From assembly GCF_021397715.1 (NCBI RefSeq), contig NZ_CP090207.1, forward strand, positions 620,001 through 684,000: 64,000 nucleotides of DNA, in the 5' to 3' direction. Numbering within the stretch: the stretch's first letter is position 1; the number at the start of each line of letters is the position of its first letter. Of this stretch, positions 37,193 through 47,161 are shown piece after piece. The notes under the pieces were generated by a model. That model had not been told where the DNA came from and did not search any database. It saw only the letters and a program-made list of their open reading frames with translations. Made by a program: the position numbers and the translations under genes. This DNA comes from Pantoea agglomerans. Lineage in GTDB: Bacteria; Pseudomonadota; Gammaproteobacteria; Enterobacterales; Enterobacteriaceae.

Positions 37193-37765
37193 TTACTTCA
37201 GCATGGTGAAGGCGGTGGTTACGTGCTTCACGCCGCTCACCCGACTGGCCACATCGGCCGCCGCCTGCGCTTCCTGCGGCGTCACCAGACCCAGCAGGAA
37301 CACTTCGCCATTTTCGGTGGTGACTTTGACGTTGGATGATTTCACCTGATCGCTGCCCAGCAGCTGCGAACGGATCTTGGTGGTAATCCAGGTATCCGAA
37401 GAGGAGGTCCCCAGCGTGACTTTCTGGCCGATACGAATTTCGTTATAGACCTCGGTTGCGCCATCAACACCCATGGTGATCTGTTTGGCACGATCGGCGA
37501 TCTCCTGCGAAGGGGCCTGACCCGTCAGCAGCACTTTGCCCTGATAAGCGGTGGCGATCACGCGGGCATCACTTTTGATTTGCTGGTCTTTGGCTAAGGC
37601 GTTAGAGACGCGTAATTCCAGCGTGCCATCATCAACCTGGGTCCCGACGGTGCGGGGATCGGTGGCGGTTTTGGTGGCGACAGCGGCGCTGCCAGCAACC
37701 ACGGCAACACAGCCTTGCAGCAGCATTGCGGCTAACAGAATGGCTACAGCGTTCAATGCTTTCAT
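37193..37765 (-). CDS. dolP: DolP, outer-membrane lipoprotein with two BON domains
   Basis: DolP (YraP) is an outer-membrane lipoprotein that binds anionic phospholipid at the division site and supports BAM function. ATG 37765 is chosen for GAAGGAGCACCA upstream. The lipobox is LLQGC (Cys about residue 19), followed by two BON domains (about 45-115 and 122-190), the second with KSSNVKVTTENGEVFLLGLV. It lies 14 bases after diaA, completing lpoA-yraN-diaA-dolP. RpoE-dependent in E. coli. Confidence 0.96.
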   Translation of the reverse strand: MKALNAVAILLAAMLLQGCVAVVAGSAAVATKTATDPRTVGTQVDDGTLELRVSNALAKDQQIKSDARVIATAYQGKVLLTGQAPSQEIADRAKQITMGVDGATEVYNEIRIGQKVTLGTSSSDTWITTKIRSQLLGSDQVKSSNVKVTTENGEVFLLGLVTPQEAQAAADVASRVSGVKHVTTAFTMLK

Positions 37766-37779
37766 TGGTGCTCCTTCGG

Positions 37780-38367
37780 TCATTCCTGGTGTGGAAACAG
37801 GGTATTATCAATCAGATCGCACAAGCAGTTCAGGGTTAGCATATGCATCTCCTGAATGCGGGCACTGCGGTGCGACGGGATGCGAATTTCCACATCCTGC
37901 GGACCTAACAGTCCGGCAAGCTCTCCGCCATCATACCCGGTAAGCGCAACGATAGTCATATCGCGTGTAACGGCGGCCTCAACGGCTTTAACGATGTCAC
38001 GGGTATTACCGCGGGTGGAGATAGCCAGCAGCACGTCGCCCGCCTGACCGAGTGCCCGCACCTGTTTGGCGTAAACTTCATCATGCAGGCGATCGTTGCC
38101 AATCGCGGTCAGCATCACGTTGTCGGCGCTTAACGCCAGTGCCGGTAAGCTGGGACGCTCGGTTTCGAAACGATTGATCATGCTGGCGGCAAAGTGTTGC
38201 GCATTGGCTGATGAGGCGCCGTTGCCGCAACTCAGGATTTTATTGCCGTTCAGTAACGACTGCACCAGCGTCATTGCCGCGCGGGAAATGGCATCGGGCA
38301 GCGCCTCAGCGGCGGCAATCTGGGTCTGGATACTTTCAGTAAAACACGCTTTAATTCTGTCCTGCAC
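37780..38367 (-). CDS. diaA: DnaA initiator-associating protein DiaA
   Basis: DiaA is a tetrameric SIS-domain protein that binds DnaA and promotes its assembly at oriC. The 195-residue product has the SIS phosphosugar-site sequence [20 protein letters not shown] and [14 protein letters not shown]. It is close to GmhA but the position next to dolP and yraN identifies DiaA. Confidence 0.96.
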   Translation of the reverse strand: MQDRIKACFTESIQTQIAAAEALPDAISRAAMTLVQSLLNGNKILSCGNGASSANAQHFAASMINRFETERPSLPALALSADNVMLTAIGNDRLHDEVYAKQVRALGQAGDVLLAISTRGNTRDIVKAVEAAVTRDMTIVALTGYDGGELAGLLGPQDVEIRIPSHRSARIQEMHMLTLNCLCDLIDNTLFPHQE

Positions 38368-38381
38368 ACGACCACCTGGTT

Positions 38382-38777
38382 CTAAACGTCTGCATTAAAG
38401 GCATTCGGCAGCCACTCGAGCGCCGTGCCGGTAATGGCGATGATGTCGAAACGGCAATTCACTGTTTCAAAACTGCCGCCGCGTTGTGCCAGCCACAGAG
38501 CAGCGGCACGCAGCAGCTTATGTTGTTTCTCGCGGGTCACGCTGGCGAGCGCGCCGCCGTAACGCGCATCGCGCCGGTAGCGAACCTCGACAAACACCCA
38601 ACAGTGCCCGTCGCGCATAATCAGGTCAAGTTCCCCGCCGCGACAATGGACATTGCTGGCTTCCCATTTCAGGCCTGCCTGCTCAAGATAGCGACGGGCA
38701 CGCTGTTCATGCCCGGCGCCAATCTGACGGCGATTTAGTTGGCTGGCGCGATTTCGCCCCGACGATACTGGTTCCAT
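38382..38777 (-). CDS. yraN: YraN, UPF0102 endonuclease-like protein
   Basis: A 131-residue protein of the UPF0102 family with a restriction-endonuclease-like core: [11 protein letters not shown] and FVEVRYRR give the E-D-ExK pattern of that fold. Biochemical role unproven. ATG 38777 follows ACAGGAAGTTGAC and the first 43 bases overlap the end of lpoA in another frame, indicating coupling. Confidence 0.93.
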   Translation of the reverse strand: MEPVSSGRNRASQLNRRQIGAGHEQRARRYLEQAGLKWEASNVHCRGGELDLIMRDGHCWVFVEVRYRRDARYGGALASVTREKQHKLLRAAALWLAQRGGSFETVNCRFDIIAITGTALEWLPNAFNADV

Positions 38778-40804
38778 GTCAACTTCCTGTTGATCACACA
38801 ATCCGCATCGGCGCTCAGCTTGCCGGTATTGCCATCCAGCGTAAAGCCCGGTGACTGACGCATCTGGTTAAAGTGATTCGCCAGCGTCCAGGCATCAATC
38901 CCCATCGCATACAGGCGAACCAGCGAATAGTCATTGTTAAAGGACTTCGATGCCTGCTGCATCAGGCCCGGATTGGTGCCGGAGAGCAGCGGGATATCGC
39001 TGAACTGCAGGCCATCCATCTCCAGCCGGAAGTCCGGACCGGCACCCGCCTGCGCACTACGTGAACTGGCATAGAGCGCGATGTTGCTGCGGCTGCCGGT
39101 ACGCATGGTGATCATCGGTTTAATCAGCTGCAGCTCGCCTTGCGTCGAAACGATATAGACCGCATCGACCGCGCCGTCACCGCTGGTGCTGGCGACGTCT
39201 GGCGTGCTCTGCTGCGGGGCCGGAATGGTCACGCCCGCAATCGAGACGCCCTGAGGTTCGGCTGGCGCAGCATTCACCGGCGTGCCGGATAAGCTGATGC
39301 CTGCGCCGCTGTTGATACCCTGTTTCAGCTCGGCGGTGGAACCAAAACGCTGCTGCAACACGGTGCTGCCGCCCAGTGACTGCCACTCCTGCGCAAAGGC
39401 GTTAGTCACGCGATCGCCCAATCCACTGCGCGGTACCAGCAGCAGCGGCTGACGCTTGCCCTGATCCCAGATATGGTGCGCGGCATCGCGCGCTTCGTCT
39501 TCAGGAGAAAGCGCAAAGTAACAAACATTCGGATGGTTCTGGATCTTTTCCGGCTCGTTAAGCGCCAGCACATTGAGTGGCGTCTGGCTGTTAGCGACCT
39601 GCTCAACATCGCTCTTCAGCAGCGGACCAACCACGATGGTTGCGCCATCCTGCTGCGCCTGCTGCATCACCTGCTGAATCGGCTGGCTGCTGGTGTCGTA
39701 GACTTTGATCTGCGCGTTGCTGGCCGGTTCTGCGGCGGCCGGTGGCGTGGCAGCAGGTTGGGTTGCGGCAGGCTGGGCGGCGGCTGGCTGTTGCGTTGCC
39801 GTCCCGGCTGGCTGCGCTTGCGGCGCGCTGATTGGGGCGGCGGATGGACTGACCACCGCGTCAGCATTGGCGGCGGGCTGCGCACTGGCGGTAGCATCCG
39901 CTGTCGCGGGCTGTGCGGCCGCTGGCTGTGGTGCTGGCGTCAGCAGGCCATTCTTCGCGTCATTAAAGCCTTTCTGGATCGCATTGGCGAACACCTGCGC
40001 CTGACCGTTCAGCGGCAGCAGCAGCGCAATGGTGCTGGTCGAGGCTTTGGTGTAATTCTGCATCTGGCTCAGCTGAGTCGGTAAGGTCTTCGCCGCCGGG
40101 TTCTGTGGATAACGGGTCTGCCAGTCTTTAATGGCGGACTTCAGCATCTCAGCATCCTGGCTATTGGCACGCCAGACAGCGAGCAGATCCAGCCAGCCCT
40201 GCAGAACATTTTCGTCAGCGTTAATCACCAGATTACTGACTTCCTGCTGCGGCATCTGCGTCAGTGCCTGCCAGGTGGCGTCAATATTACTTTGGTGATC
40301 GGGACCTTTCAGCAGCGGCTCCTGCGCAATATAGGTACGCAACAGCGACAGCGAAGGACGGCCCTGCGCGCTGGCAATCTGCAAACCGTAGTAACGCGCC
40401 AGCTGATCCTGCGACAGCGCACCGGTTTTCACCTGCTGTAAGCGCGCCTGCGCCTCTTTGATCTGCTGTGTCGACAGCTGCAGTTGCGCTTGTAACAGCA
40501 GTAACTCCTGCTGCTGAGTCTCTGATAGCTGTTGTGGCAACTGGCTTAACTGCTGGGTCGCCTCAGGATACTTTCCTTCCTTCAACAGGGCGCGGATTGC
40601 AAGTAATTGCCAGTCGGTCTTGCTATCATCGCTGCTTTGCTGCGCTTGTTGCAGGTAATAGGCTGAATTAGCCGTGGCAGGCCCCTGAATATTGACGGTT
40701 GAGGTTTGCGGCCCCTGACCGCTACACGCGGCTAAAATCAGCCCGGCAAGAACGACAGGCAGAAAGCGTCCTGCTTTACGACGAACGACTTTTGAAGGAA
40801 GCAT
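38735..40804 (-). CDS. lpoA: LpoA, outer-membrane lipoprotein activator of PBP1a
   Basis: LpoA spans the periplasm from the outer membrane to stimulate the peptidoglycan synthase PBP1a (MrcA). ATG 40804 starts a lipoprotein signal with lipobox LILAAC (Cys about residue 27). The N-terminal TPR domain runs to about residue 255, and the C-terminal periplasmic-binding-protein-like domain contains [20 protein letters not shown] and ends RRGEIAPAN. Between the start of the second domain and its body is a roughly 90-residue Ala/Pro/Gln-rich linker (about 298-385), a low-complexity insertion larger than I recall in E. coli. About 689 residues. Confidence 0.96.
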   Translation of the reverse strand: MLPSKVVRRKAGRFLPVVLAGLILAACSGQGPQTSTVNIQGPATANSAYYLQQAQQSSDDSKTDWQLLAIRALLKEGKYPEATQQLSQLPQQLSETQQQELLLLQAQLQLSTQQIKEAQARLQQVKTGALSQDQLARYYGLQIASAQGRPSLSLLRTYIAQEPLLKGPDHQSNIDATWQALTQMPQQEVSNLVINADENVLQGWLDLLAVWRANSQDAEMLKSAIKDWQTRYPQNPAAKTLPTQLSQMQNYTKASTSTIALLLPLNGQAQVFANAIQKGFNDAKNGLLTPAPQPAAAQPATADATASAQPAANADAVVSPSAAPISAPQAQPAGTATQQPAAAQPAATQPAATPPAAAEPASNAQIKVYDTSSQPIQQVMQQAQQDGATIVVGPLLKSDVEQVANSQTPLNVLALNEPEKIQNHPNVCYFALSPEDEARDAAHHIWDQGKRQPLLLVPRSGLGDRVTNAFAQEWQSLGGSTVLQQRFGSTAELKQGINSGAGISLSGTPVNAAPAEPQGVSIAGVTIPAPQQSTPDVASTSGDGAVDAVYIVSTQGELQLIKPMITMRTGSRSNIALYASSRSAQAGAGPDFRLEMDGLQFSDIPLLSGTNPGLMQQASKSFNNDYSLVRLYAMGIDAWTLANHFNQMRQSPGFTLDGNTGKLSADADCVINRKLTWNQYRRGEIAPAN

Positions 40805-40866
40805 ACTGTATCCAGTGATGTTTTTTTCAAGATGCTCAATATTAAATCGGCAATTCGGATGAAACA

Positions 40867-41730
40867 ATGAAACAACTCGATCGGGCAGAGATTTCTGCCA
40901 GCACGCTCTACATCGTTCCAACCCCGATTGGTAATTTGGGTGATATCACCCAGCGGGCGCTGACGGTGCTTTCGAGCGTCGATCTGGTCGCTGCGGAAGA
41001 TACACGTCATACCGGGCTGTTGCTACAACATTTCGCCATCAATGCGCGACTCTTCGCACTTCACGACCACAACGAACAGCAGAAGGCTGAGCTGCTGTTG
41101 ACGAAGCTGCAAGAGGGGCAAAGCATAGCCTTAGTTTCCGATGCCGGCACGCCGCTGATCAACGATCCCGGCTATCATCTGGTGCGGCGTTGTCGCGAAG
41201 CCGGTGTCCGTGTCGTACCGCTGCCTGGTGCCTGTGCGGCGATCGCGGCGCTGAGTGCCGCTGGATTACCCTCAGATCGTTTCTGTTACGAAGGATTTCT
41301 GCCGGCCAAAACTAAAGGCCGTTGTGATGTGCTGCGCGCGCTGGTGCAGGAACCGCGTACCCTGATCTTTTACGAATCCACCCATCGCCTGCTGGACAGC
41401 CTGCAGGATATGGTGACCGAGCTGGGCGCTGACCGATACGTGGTGCTGGCGCGTGAGCTGACCAAAACCTGGGAGTCGATTTACGGGGCACCGGTCGGCG
41501 AGCTACTGGCCTGGGTCAAAGAAGATGAAAATCGTCGCAAAGGCGAGATGGTGCTGATTGTTGAAGGGCACAAAGCCGACGAAGAGGCGTTGCCGCCTGA
41601 TGCGCTGCGCACACTGGCGCTGTTGCAGAAAGAGTTACCGCTCAAGCGAGCCGCTGCATTGACCGCTGAGATTCATGGCGTGAAGAAAAATGCGCTGTAT
41701 AAGTATGCGCTGGAGCAGCAAGAGGCGTGA
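40867..41730 (+). CDS. rsmI: 16S rRNA 2'-O-ribose C1402 methyltransferase RsmI
   Basis: RsmI methylates the 2'-O of C1402 in 16S rRNA near the P site. The 287-residue product has the tetrapyrrole-methylase fold: [18 protein letters not shown] near the start, [18 protein letters not shown], and the C-terminal [13 protein letters not shown]. Divergent from lpoA with 62 bases between starts, as in E. coli. Confidence 0.98.
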   Translation: MKQLDRAEISASTLYIVPTPIGNLGDITQRALTVLSSVDLVAAEDTRHTGLLLQHFAINARLFALHDHNEQQKAELLLTKLQEGQSIALVSDAGTPLINDPGYHLVRRCREAGVRVVPLPGACAAIAALSAAGLPSDRFCYEGFLPAKTKGRCDVLRALVQEPRTLIFYESTHRLLDSLQDMVTELGADRYVVLARELTKTWESIYGAPVGELLAWVKEDENRRKGEMVLIVEGHKADEEALPPDALRTLALLQKELPLKRAAALTAEIHGVKKNALYKYALEQQEA

Positions 41731-41763
41731 CAAATGGCGGCGAATGCCCTATCATCCCGCGCC

Positions 41764-42142
<379 letters not shown>

Positions 42143-42148
42143 TTTTAC

Positions 42149-42180
42149 CAAAAACCCCGCTCCGGCGGGGTTTTTGCTTT
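42149..42180 (+). terminator. Terminator of rnpB
   Basis: AAAAACCCCGC, loop TCC, GGCGGGGTTTTTG, immediately after the mature RNA 3' end. Confidence 0.93.
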
Positions 42181-42535
42181 GCGATGCGCGGTGGCAGGAT
42201 GAATGACGGTCCACGACGCTCTCTGTGAAAAGAACGCGGCTTAACGGTCAGCTTCGACTTTTTACCAAAAACCCCGCTCCGGCGGGGTTTTTGCTTTGCG
42301 GGCTAAGAGCCGACAGTGATGAATGACTGTCCACGACGCTCTCCGTGAAAAGAACGCGGCTTAACGGTCAGCGTCGACTTTTTACCAAAAACCCCGCTCC
42401 GGCGGGGTTTTTGCTTTGCGATGCGCGATGGCAGGATGAATGACTGTCCACGACGCTCTCCGTGAAAAGAACGCGGCTTAACGGTCAGCGTCGGCTTTTT
42501 ACCAAAAACCCCGCTCCGGCGGGGTTTTTGCTTTA
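42181..42535 (+). repeat. Three tandem copies of the rnpB 3' end plus terminator
   Basis: Units of about 117-120 bases (42181-42300, 42301-42420, 42421-42535) each repeat GATGAATGAC(T/G)GTCCACGAC, then GCGGCTTAACGGTCAGC, then the terminator AAAAACCCCGC...GCGGGGTTTTTG. The terminators lie at 42267, 42387 and 42503. Spacing of the GGCTTAACGG element is 117, 120 and 117 bases. A comparable tandem array is known downstream of E. coli rnpB. The repeats act at least as serial terminators. Confidence 0.93.
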
Positions 42536-42555
42536 TAGCGTGATGCGCAAAGAGC

Positions 42556-43530
42556 TTAACCGCGGCCGTGTGGCTCATCCCAGTCAAACGCCGGACCCAG
42601 CGAAATCACGCCGTTCGGGTTGATGGTCTTGTGGCTGCAATAGTAGTGGTGACGGATATGCGGCAGGTTAACCGTCTCTGCGATACCGGGCATCTGATAG
42701 ATATCCCGCAGGAAACCGCTCAGATTAATGAAATCACCAATGCGATGACGATCGCATTTGAAATGGGTCACATAGACCGGATCAAAACGGACCAGCGTGG
42801 TCCACAACCGCAGATCTGCTTCGGTCAGCTGATCGCCAGTCAGGTAACGATGCTGACCAAGGATCTGCTCCAGCCGTGACAGCGAATGAAACAGCGCGGT
42901 GACCGCTTCGTCATAGGCCGACTGTGAAGTAGCGAAACCTGCTTTGTAGACGCCGTTATTCACTGTGTCGTAAATCCAGCCGTTCAGCTCATCGATTTTC
43001 TCCCGCAGGGCAACCGGATAGTAGTCGCCGGCGCGGGCGCCCACCGCATCAAACGCGCTGTTAAACATCCGGATGATATCGGCGGATTCATTGCTGACAA
43101 TGGTGTTCTGCTGCTTGTCCCACAACACCGGCACCGTCACGCGGCCGCTGTAGTGCGGATCGGCGTGCAGATAGAGCTGATAGAGAAACTCGTTCTGATA
43201 TAGCTTATCGCCGGTCGCTGCCTCAAACTCATCATCAAAGGTCCAGCCGTTTTCCAGCATCAGTGGATGCACCACGGACACATCAATCATGCTATCCAGC
43301 CCTTTCAGCTGACGCATCAGCAGAGTGCGGTGCGCCCACGGGCAGGCCAGCGAGACATAGAGATGATAACGGTCACGCTCGGCGGTGAATCCAGCTTTCC
43401 CGTCAGGGCCGGCACTGCCATCGGCGGTAACCCAGTTGCGCCATGCCGATACTGAACGCTTAAATCGTCCACCGGTAGATTTGGTGTCGTACCAGGTGTC
43501 ATGCCAGACACCGTCAATTAACTGTCCCAT
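42556..43530 (-). CDS. yqjG: Glutathionyl-hydroquinone reductase YqjG
   Basis: A 324-residue Xi-class glutathione transferase that reduces glutathionyl-hydroquinones. The catalytic Cys lies in LACPWAHRTLL (about residue 61), and the C-terminal helical domain has TTLVRFDPVYVTHFKCD and MPGIAETVNLPHIRHHYY. GGAGGCGAT precedes the ATG. Near yqjF, as in E. coli. Confidence 0.96.
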   Translation of the reverse strand: MGQLIDGVWHDTWYDTKSTGGRFKRSVSAWRNWVTADGSAGPDGKAGFTAERDRYHLYVSLACPWAHRTLLMRQLKGLDSMIDVSVVHPLMLENGWTFDDEFEAATGDKLYQNEFLYQLYLHADPHYSGRVTVPVLWDKQQNTIVSNESADIIRMFNSAFDAVGARAGDYYPVALREKIDELNGWIYDTVNNGVYKAGFATSQSAYDEAVTALFHSLSRLEQILGQHRYLTGDQLTEADLRLWTTLVRFDPVYVTHFKCDRHRIGDFINLSGFLRDIYQMPGIAETVNLPHIRHHYYCSHKTINPNGVISLGPAFDWDEPHGRG

Positions 43531-43545
43531 ATCGCCTCCAATGCA

Positions 43546-43575
43546 AACAGGGCGAGGTTATCTCCTCGCCCTGTT
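43546..43575 (-). terminator. Terminator between yqjF and yqjG
   Basis: On the minus strand AACAGGGCGAGG, loop AGATAA, CCTCGCCCTGTT then TGC. It ends the yqjF transcript. Confidence 0.75.
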
Positions 43576-43606
43576 AAGTATATGTGTGAATACGCGTTAC
43601 GGCAGA

Positions 43607-44023
43607 TTAGCGTGCAATCGCAGCCTGTGGTTTTCTTTTGCTCAGCATGCGGTCGATGCTGTACGCGCCAGGACCCACCAGACCTAATACCAGGAAGCCG
43701 CCCGCAATGGAGAGGTTCTTCATGAACATCAGCTGGTTCACGCCTTCGGCAAAGTTACTGTGGAACAGAAACGCGGTCAGGATAGTGAAGCCGGCAGTAA
43801 ACAGGGCGGTGAAACGGGTCAGGAAACCGAACAGAATCGCCAGGCCGCCGCCAAATTCCAGCAGGATAACCAGTGGCAGCATGAAGCCAGGCACGCCCAT
43901 CGCTTCCATGTACTGCTGGGTTGCCGCATAACCGGTAATCTTGCCCCAGCCAGCGGTAATGAACAGAATTGGCATCAGGATGCGAGCCAGCAGCAGACCA
44001 GTATCTTCGAATTTTTTCATCAT
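43607..44023 (-). CDS. yqjF: DoxX-family membrane protein YqjF
   Basis: A 138-residue four-helix membrane protein of the DoxX family, like E. coli YqjF (activated by YhaJ with aromatic compounds such as DNT metabolites). Signature GLLLARILMPILFITAGWGK and the Gly-rich ILLEFGGGLAILFGFLTR are present. Biochemical role unproven; DoxX proteins are linked to quinone and sulfur redox. In E. coli it belongs to a yqjC-yqjD-yqjE-yqjK-yqjF run; here a hairpin at 44190 separates it from yqjK. Confidence 0.94.
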   Translation of the reverse strand: MMKKFEDTGLLLARILMPILFITAGWGKITGYAATQQYMEAMGVPGFMLPLVILLEFGGGLAILFGFLTRFTALFTAGFTILTAFLFHSNFAEGVNQLMFMKNLSIAGGFLVLGLVGPGAYSIDRMLSKRKPQAAIAR

Positions 44024-44189
44024 TTACTCCAACGCTATCAGTATTGCAGGGCAGGTTGCCCGCAGGGTTTATTCCCGCTGAAAGCTGTGCTGCCATTCAT
44101 TGGGTTGATAGCTGGAGATGATAGTCGCGGCGTGGAAAGGTTGTAAGCGATATATACTGTCGATGTTTTTCAGAAATTCTGATGAAGAG

Positions 44190-44214
44190 AAGCCGGTCCG
44201 TTCAGGACCGGCTT
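44190..44214 (-). terminator. Hairpin after yqjK
   Basis: AAGCCGGTCC, loop, GGACCGGCTT, then CTCTTC on the minus strand. Strong stem with a weak T run; likely ends yqjCDEK. Confidence 0.6.
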
Positions 44215-44223
44215 TAAGCAGGA

Positions 44224-44508
44224 TTAACGCGGCGGCAAAGCGGACTTGATCATGCGCCAGGTACTCCAGGCACCAAATCCGCGTTTTGCCCAGCGTAACA
44301 GCATGTTGGGACTGCGAATCGAGTAGATCGCCAGCGCGCTGCTGCCGATCGCCAGATAGCGCCGTAAACTGAGGAACGTAAACCAGCCGCGGTCGTAATG
44401 GGCGGTCCCTTCCAGCCAGTCACGGCGCGCAGCGCTTAAATCAAGTCGCTCCTGCTGCACATGCTTGAGCAGTTCATGGATGCGTTCTTCACGCTCGCGG
44501 CGGCTCAT
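44224..44508 (-). CDS. yqjK: YqjK family membrane-associated protein
   Basis: A 94-residue basic protein matching the YqjK family. It begins MSRREREERIHELLKHVQQE and has a short hydrophobic stretch near residues 47-65 (RRYLAIGSSALAIYSIRSP). Function unknown. Its ATG overlaps the yqjE stop (TAATG), so it is translationally coupled in yqjC-D-E-K. Confidence 0.92.
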   Translation of the reverse strand: MSRREREERIHELLKHVQQERLDLSAARRDWLEGTAHYDRGWFTFLSLRRYLAIGSSALAIYSIRSPNMLLRWAKRGFGAWSTWRMIKSALPPR

Positions 44509-44903
44509 TAACGTTGATCCTCAAGTAAGCCGCGGTCGGTTTCCAGCTCTTTGCGCGTGTGGCGCAACAGCGTGGATTGACGCGATTTACGTAGCGTCCA
44601 GAGCCCGAAGATAATCGCCAGCAGGAACAGCGTGCCGGTGGTGATGGCGATGGCCATCAGACGATACTGCGCATCCACTGCCCAGATGATCAACACCATC
44701 AGACTCATCAGGCCAAAAGCGGTGAACAGCATCGTCAGGCCGACCATCAACAGCAGCTGTATCAGGTTAGCTTTCTCTTCTTCCAGTTCCACCACTGCCA
44801 GACGGACGCGCGTCTCAACCATACCCACCAGCGTGGTCACAATACGCTGGCCGATGTTTATGACCCCTTTAGCCGGGCCGTGGTTATGCTGTGAATCTGC
44901 CAT
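44508..44903 (-). CDS. yqjE: YqjE, inner-membrane protein (phage holin-like/DUF1469)
   Basis: A 131-residue protein of the DUF1469/Phage_holin_3_6 family, like E. coli YqjE. Two transmembrane helices form a hairpin (about 48-72 and 80-102: LLLMVGLTMLFTAFGLMSLM, LMAIAITTGTLFLLAIIFGL). The C-terminus is charged (LLRHTRKELETDRGLLEDQR). ATG 44903 matches the family start. It begins two bases after the yqjD stop. Confidence 0.93.
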   Translation of the reverse strand: MADSQHNHGPAKGVINIGQRIVTTLVGMVETRVRLAVVELEEEKANLIQLLLMVGLTMLFTAFGLMSLMVLIIWAVDAQYRLMAIAITTGTLFLLAIIFGLWTLRKSRQSTLLRHTRKELETDRGLLEDQR

Positions 44904-44905
44904 AG

Positions 44906-45211
44906 TTATCGACGCGAAATGAGGATGCCCAGTGCGACGCCAATCGCTGCACCGATACCGACACCATGCCATGGATTTTCACGCACATAGCCTTCGGCTT
45001 TCTGCGCGGCTTCGCGGGTGGTGGCAGCGATACGCTCGCTGGATTCCCCTAAGCGCTCGCGGGAGCTGTCCAGCGCCACACGCGCTTTGTTACGCAGCTT
45101 ATCCAGCTCGCCTTTGGATTTCTCAGTGCTGCTGCTCAGCACCTCTTCCAGCGTGTCAGCAAGGTTTTTCAGTTCAGCACGCAAATGTTCCGATGATGTG
45201 TCTTTAGACAT
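44906..45211 (-). CDS. yqjD: YqjD, ribosome-associated C-tail-anchored membrane protein
   Basis: A 101-residue DUF883/ElaB-YqjD family protein. In E. coli YqjD is induced by RpoS, binds ribosomes and anchors them to the inner membrane through its C-terminal helix. The helical body (KNLADTLEEVLSSSTEK) is followed by the family motif YVRENPWHGVGIGAAIGVAL ending LISRR. ATG 45211 follows AAAGGAGTATTTT; an upstream in-frame start is not supported. Confidence 0.95.
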   Translation of the reverse strand: MSKDTSSEHLRAELKNLADTLEEVLSSSTEKSKGELDKLRNKARVALDSSRERLGESSERIAATTREAAQKAEGYVRENPWHGVGIGAAIGVALGILISRR

Positions 45212-45246
45212 AAAATACTCCTTTAACATCAGTAGATTAATTCCGA

Positions 45247-45621
45247 TTAATAGGGCTCCGCCTGTAACTTCTTCAGCTCCCGGCGCGCTTCATCCAGTTT
45301 TTGTTGTCGCTTAGCAATCTTGTCCTTGTCATGGCCCTCATCACGCTCTTCCTTGAGTTCGTGTTCGCGCTCAGCCACTTTCTGTTTCTGAGCGTTAATT
45401 CTTTCCAGATGCGCTGCTTCCAGCTTCTTGTCGGTGCAGTCAGCGCGGACTTCAGTCAGGGCGCGCTCCAGGCCGTTAACGCGGCGCTGATTGTTATGCT
45501 TCTGCGCCACCGCAATTTCACGCTGGATATCCTGCTCTTTCTGCTGACACAGCGACTCCGCCGCCAGCAACAATCCTGACAGCGACAGCAGCGCCATTCC
45601 CAGTAACAGATGATATTTCAT
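45247..45621 (-). CDS. yqjC: YqjC, DUF1090 periplasmic coiled-coil protein
   Basis: A 124-residue protein with a signal peptide (MKYHLLLGMALLSLSGLLLA, cleavage before AES) and a long charged helical region with coiled-coil character (about residues 60-118, rich in Lys, Glu and Arg). Two Cys (SLCQQKE and ADCTDKK) probably pair. It matches the DUF1090/YqjC family; function unknown. First gene of yqjC-D-E-K. Confidence 0.93.
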   Translation of the reverse strand: MKYHLLLGMALLSLSGLLLAAESLCQQKEQDIQREIAVAQKHNNQRRVNGLERALTEVRADCTDKKLEAAHLERINAQKQKVAEREHELKEERDEGHDKDKIAKRQQKLDEARRELKKLQAEPY

Positions 45622-45758
45622 CAGGCTTGGTACCTTCCGTTGTTACCTGACCCGTCACCACGCAGCCTGTTTGCTTGCGGCGCGTGCTGAGAATCAACTC
45701 TCGGTTAAGCATAGACATCAGCGGTAAAAAGTTCAAAGAACACCGGGAGATAGAGTTC

Positions 45759-45794
45759 ACCTCAGACCCGAACCCTGTGGGCAGGGTCTGAGGT
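45759..45794. repeat. Perfect 11-bp inverted repeat between yqjC and mzrA
   Basis: ACCTCAGACCC and GGGTCTGAGGT flank a 14-base loop. No T run follows on the minus strand, so it may protect or process the yqjA-mzrA mRNA rather than terminate it. Confidence 0.6.
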
Positions 45795-45816
45795 GCGAAC
45801 AGCGAGGAAGGGAAGA

Positions 45817-46164
45817 TCAGGCCAGCGACAGGCGTTGAGACTGTTCGTGCTGCGCCACAATAAAGCCCTGAGGCAACAGACGACGCAACACTTTTTGCGC
45901 CGCCAGACTCTGTTCTTCACTGTCGAAATGAATAATCAGCGCGTCGCCAGATGGGGTGATGCTTTTGATGCGAATCCCCTGAGCGCTGAGCTGTTGGTAG
46001 AGGTAGAAGCCGTCGGGCAGGGTCGCGCCCGCATGGGAAACGCGAATCTGCACCACCGTTTCATGGCGCATCAGGGTTGGCGCCACGCCAATCGCAATCA
46101 GCGCAAACACGCCCGCGATCACCCAGGGTAACCACCGTTTCGGAATAGCCTGTAGTAATTTCAT
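45817..46164 (-). CDS. mzrA: MzrA, modulator of EnvZ/OmpR
   Basis: A 115-residue inner-membrane protein with one N-terminal transmembrane helix (about 11-30, [19 protein letters not shown]) and a periplasmic domain. In E. coli MzrA contacts EnvZ and links the Cpx response to OmpR. Sequence keeps [20 protein letters not shown]. Its ATG overlaps the yqjA stop (TAATG), matching the E. coli yqjA-mzrA operon. Confidence 0.95.
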   Translation of the reverse strand: MKLLQAIPKRWLPWVIAGVFALIAIGVAPTLMRHETVVQIRVSHAGATLPDGFYLYQQLSAQGIRIKSITPSGDALIIHFDSEEQSLAAQKVLRRLLPQGFIVAQHEQSQRLSLA

Positions 46165-46838
46165 TACTCAGCTTTCCCGTTTTGATCCGCCTGTCGTTTA
46201 CGCCACAACACCACCAGCGATCCCACCAGGCCAAACACCAGCAGCGCCAGCGGCAGCATCATCAGGAAGAACATCAGCTCATCCTCATAACGGCGGAAAA
46301 TCGGCGTTTTGCCCAGGGCAAAGCCCAGCACGGTTAAAATGACGACCCAGAGGAAGGCGCTGACCCAGTTGAAGAACTGAAAGCGGGCATTGCTCAGACC
46401 GGACAATCCGGCGATGGTCGGCAGCAGAGTACGGACAAAAGCGATAAAGCGGCCAATCAGCAGGGCAGATAACCCGTGCCGGTGAAACAGGCTGTGGGCG
46501 CGAAGATGGTACTGGGCGGGCAGGTGTGACAACCATTTTTGCACCGTGGGCGTATTACCCAGCCAGCGGCCCTGAATATAGCTCACCCAGCATCCCAGGC
46601 TGGCGCCGGTGGTCAGCACCAGAATGGTTAGCGGAAAACTCATGGTGCCTTTGGCAATCAGTACGCCGACCAGAATCAGCAGACTGTCGCCTGGTAAAAA
46701 TGCGGCGGGCAGCAGGCCATTCTCCAGAAACAGAATCATGAACAGCACGCCGTAAATGGCCCATACCAGCGTGGGGTCGGAAAGCGTTTCGTAGTCCTGT
46801 TGCCACAAGGCATGCAGCAACGCTTGCAAAATATCCAT
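46164..46838 (-). CDS. yqjA: DedA-family membrane protein YqjA
   Basis: A 224-residue DedA-family (SNARE-associated/VTT) protein. E. coli YqjA is needed with YghB for membrane energetics, division and alkaline or drug tolerance, and is Cpx-induced. The family signature is visible as [18 protein letters not shown] and the Arg-rich [22 protein letters not shown] 46838 follows CAGGAAAGATTG; the upstream in-frame start lacks an RBS. Coupled to mzrA. Confidence 0.95.
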   Translation of the reverse strand: MDILQALLHALWQQDYETLSDPTLVWAIYGVLFMILFLENGLLPAAFLPGDSLLILVGVLIAKGTMSFPLTILVLTTGASLGCWVSYIQGRWLGNTPTVQKWLSHLPAQYHLRAHSLFHRHGLSALLIGRFIAFVRTLLPTIAGLSGLSNARFQFFNWVSAFLWVVILTVLGFALGKTPIFRRYEDELMFFLMMLPLALLVFGLVGSLVVLWRKRQADQNGKAE

Positions 46839-47161
46839 CAATCTTTCCTGAACATCATTGTTAAACATGTCCCACCGGGACTTGAGCACAGACTGGCAGT
46901 TAGTTGTAAATTTTAGGCGCGCAGCCTGGGCAGGATTTTCCGGATCCTTCCAGAATTGATCGTTAAATCAGCGACTTTATAAACCCCTGTCGCAAAGGGT
47001 AAGAAAAGGGCGATAACTGTAACAAAAATCACCTGTCCGAGACAGGAAAACTCGTCGGCGAACAGGAGTTTTACCTTGTGAAACGGCGTGTAAAAAGGAG
47101 CTTTACATGACCTGACACTATTGCAGATTAACTGACCATGTTGAGCGCTTTTTAACCACGG
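46839..47161. promoter_or_regulatory. yqjA upstream region
   Basis: About 320 bases between exuR and yqjA, no gene seen. GTGAA-N7-GTAAA at 47078-47094 is a loose match to a CpxR box (GTAAA repeats), and GTAAA and TTTAC elements recur at 47090-47105. CpxR control is known for E. coli yqjA; assignment of these bases is tentative. Confidence 0.35.

Noticed and set aside
39473..40084. 203-codon Gly/Arg-rich plus-strand frame opposite lpoA
   Set aside because: Arises from the repetitive Ala/Pro/Gln linker of lpoA read in antisense; composition is artefactual.
42181..42535. CRISPR-like regular repeats
   Set aside because: Period is about 118 bases and the whole unit is repeated without unique spacers; units derive from rnpB, and no cas genes are present.
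42303..42587. 94-codon minus-strand frame with repeated KQKPRRSGVFGKK
   Set aside because: It is the reverse of the rnpB tail repeats and terminators; no RBS and a non-coding origin explains it fully.
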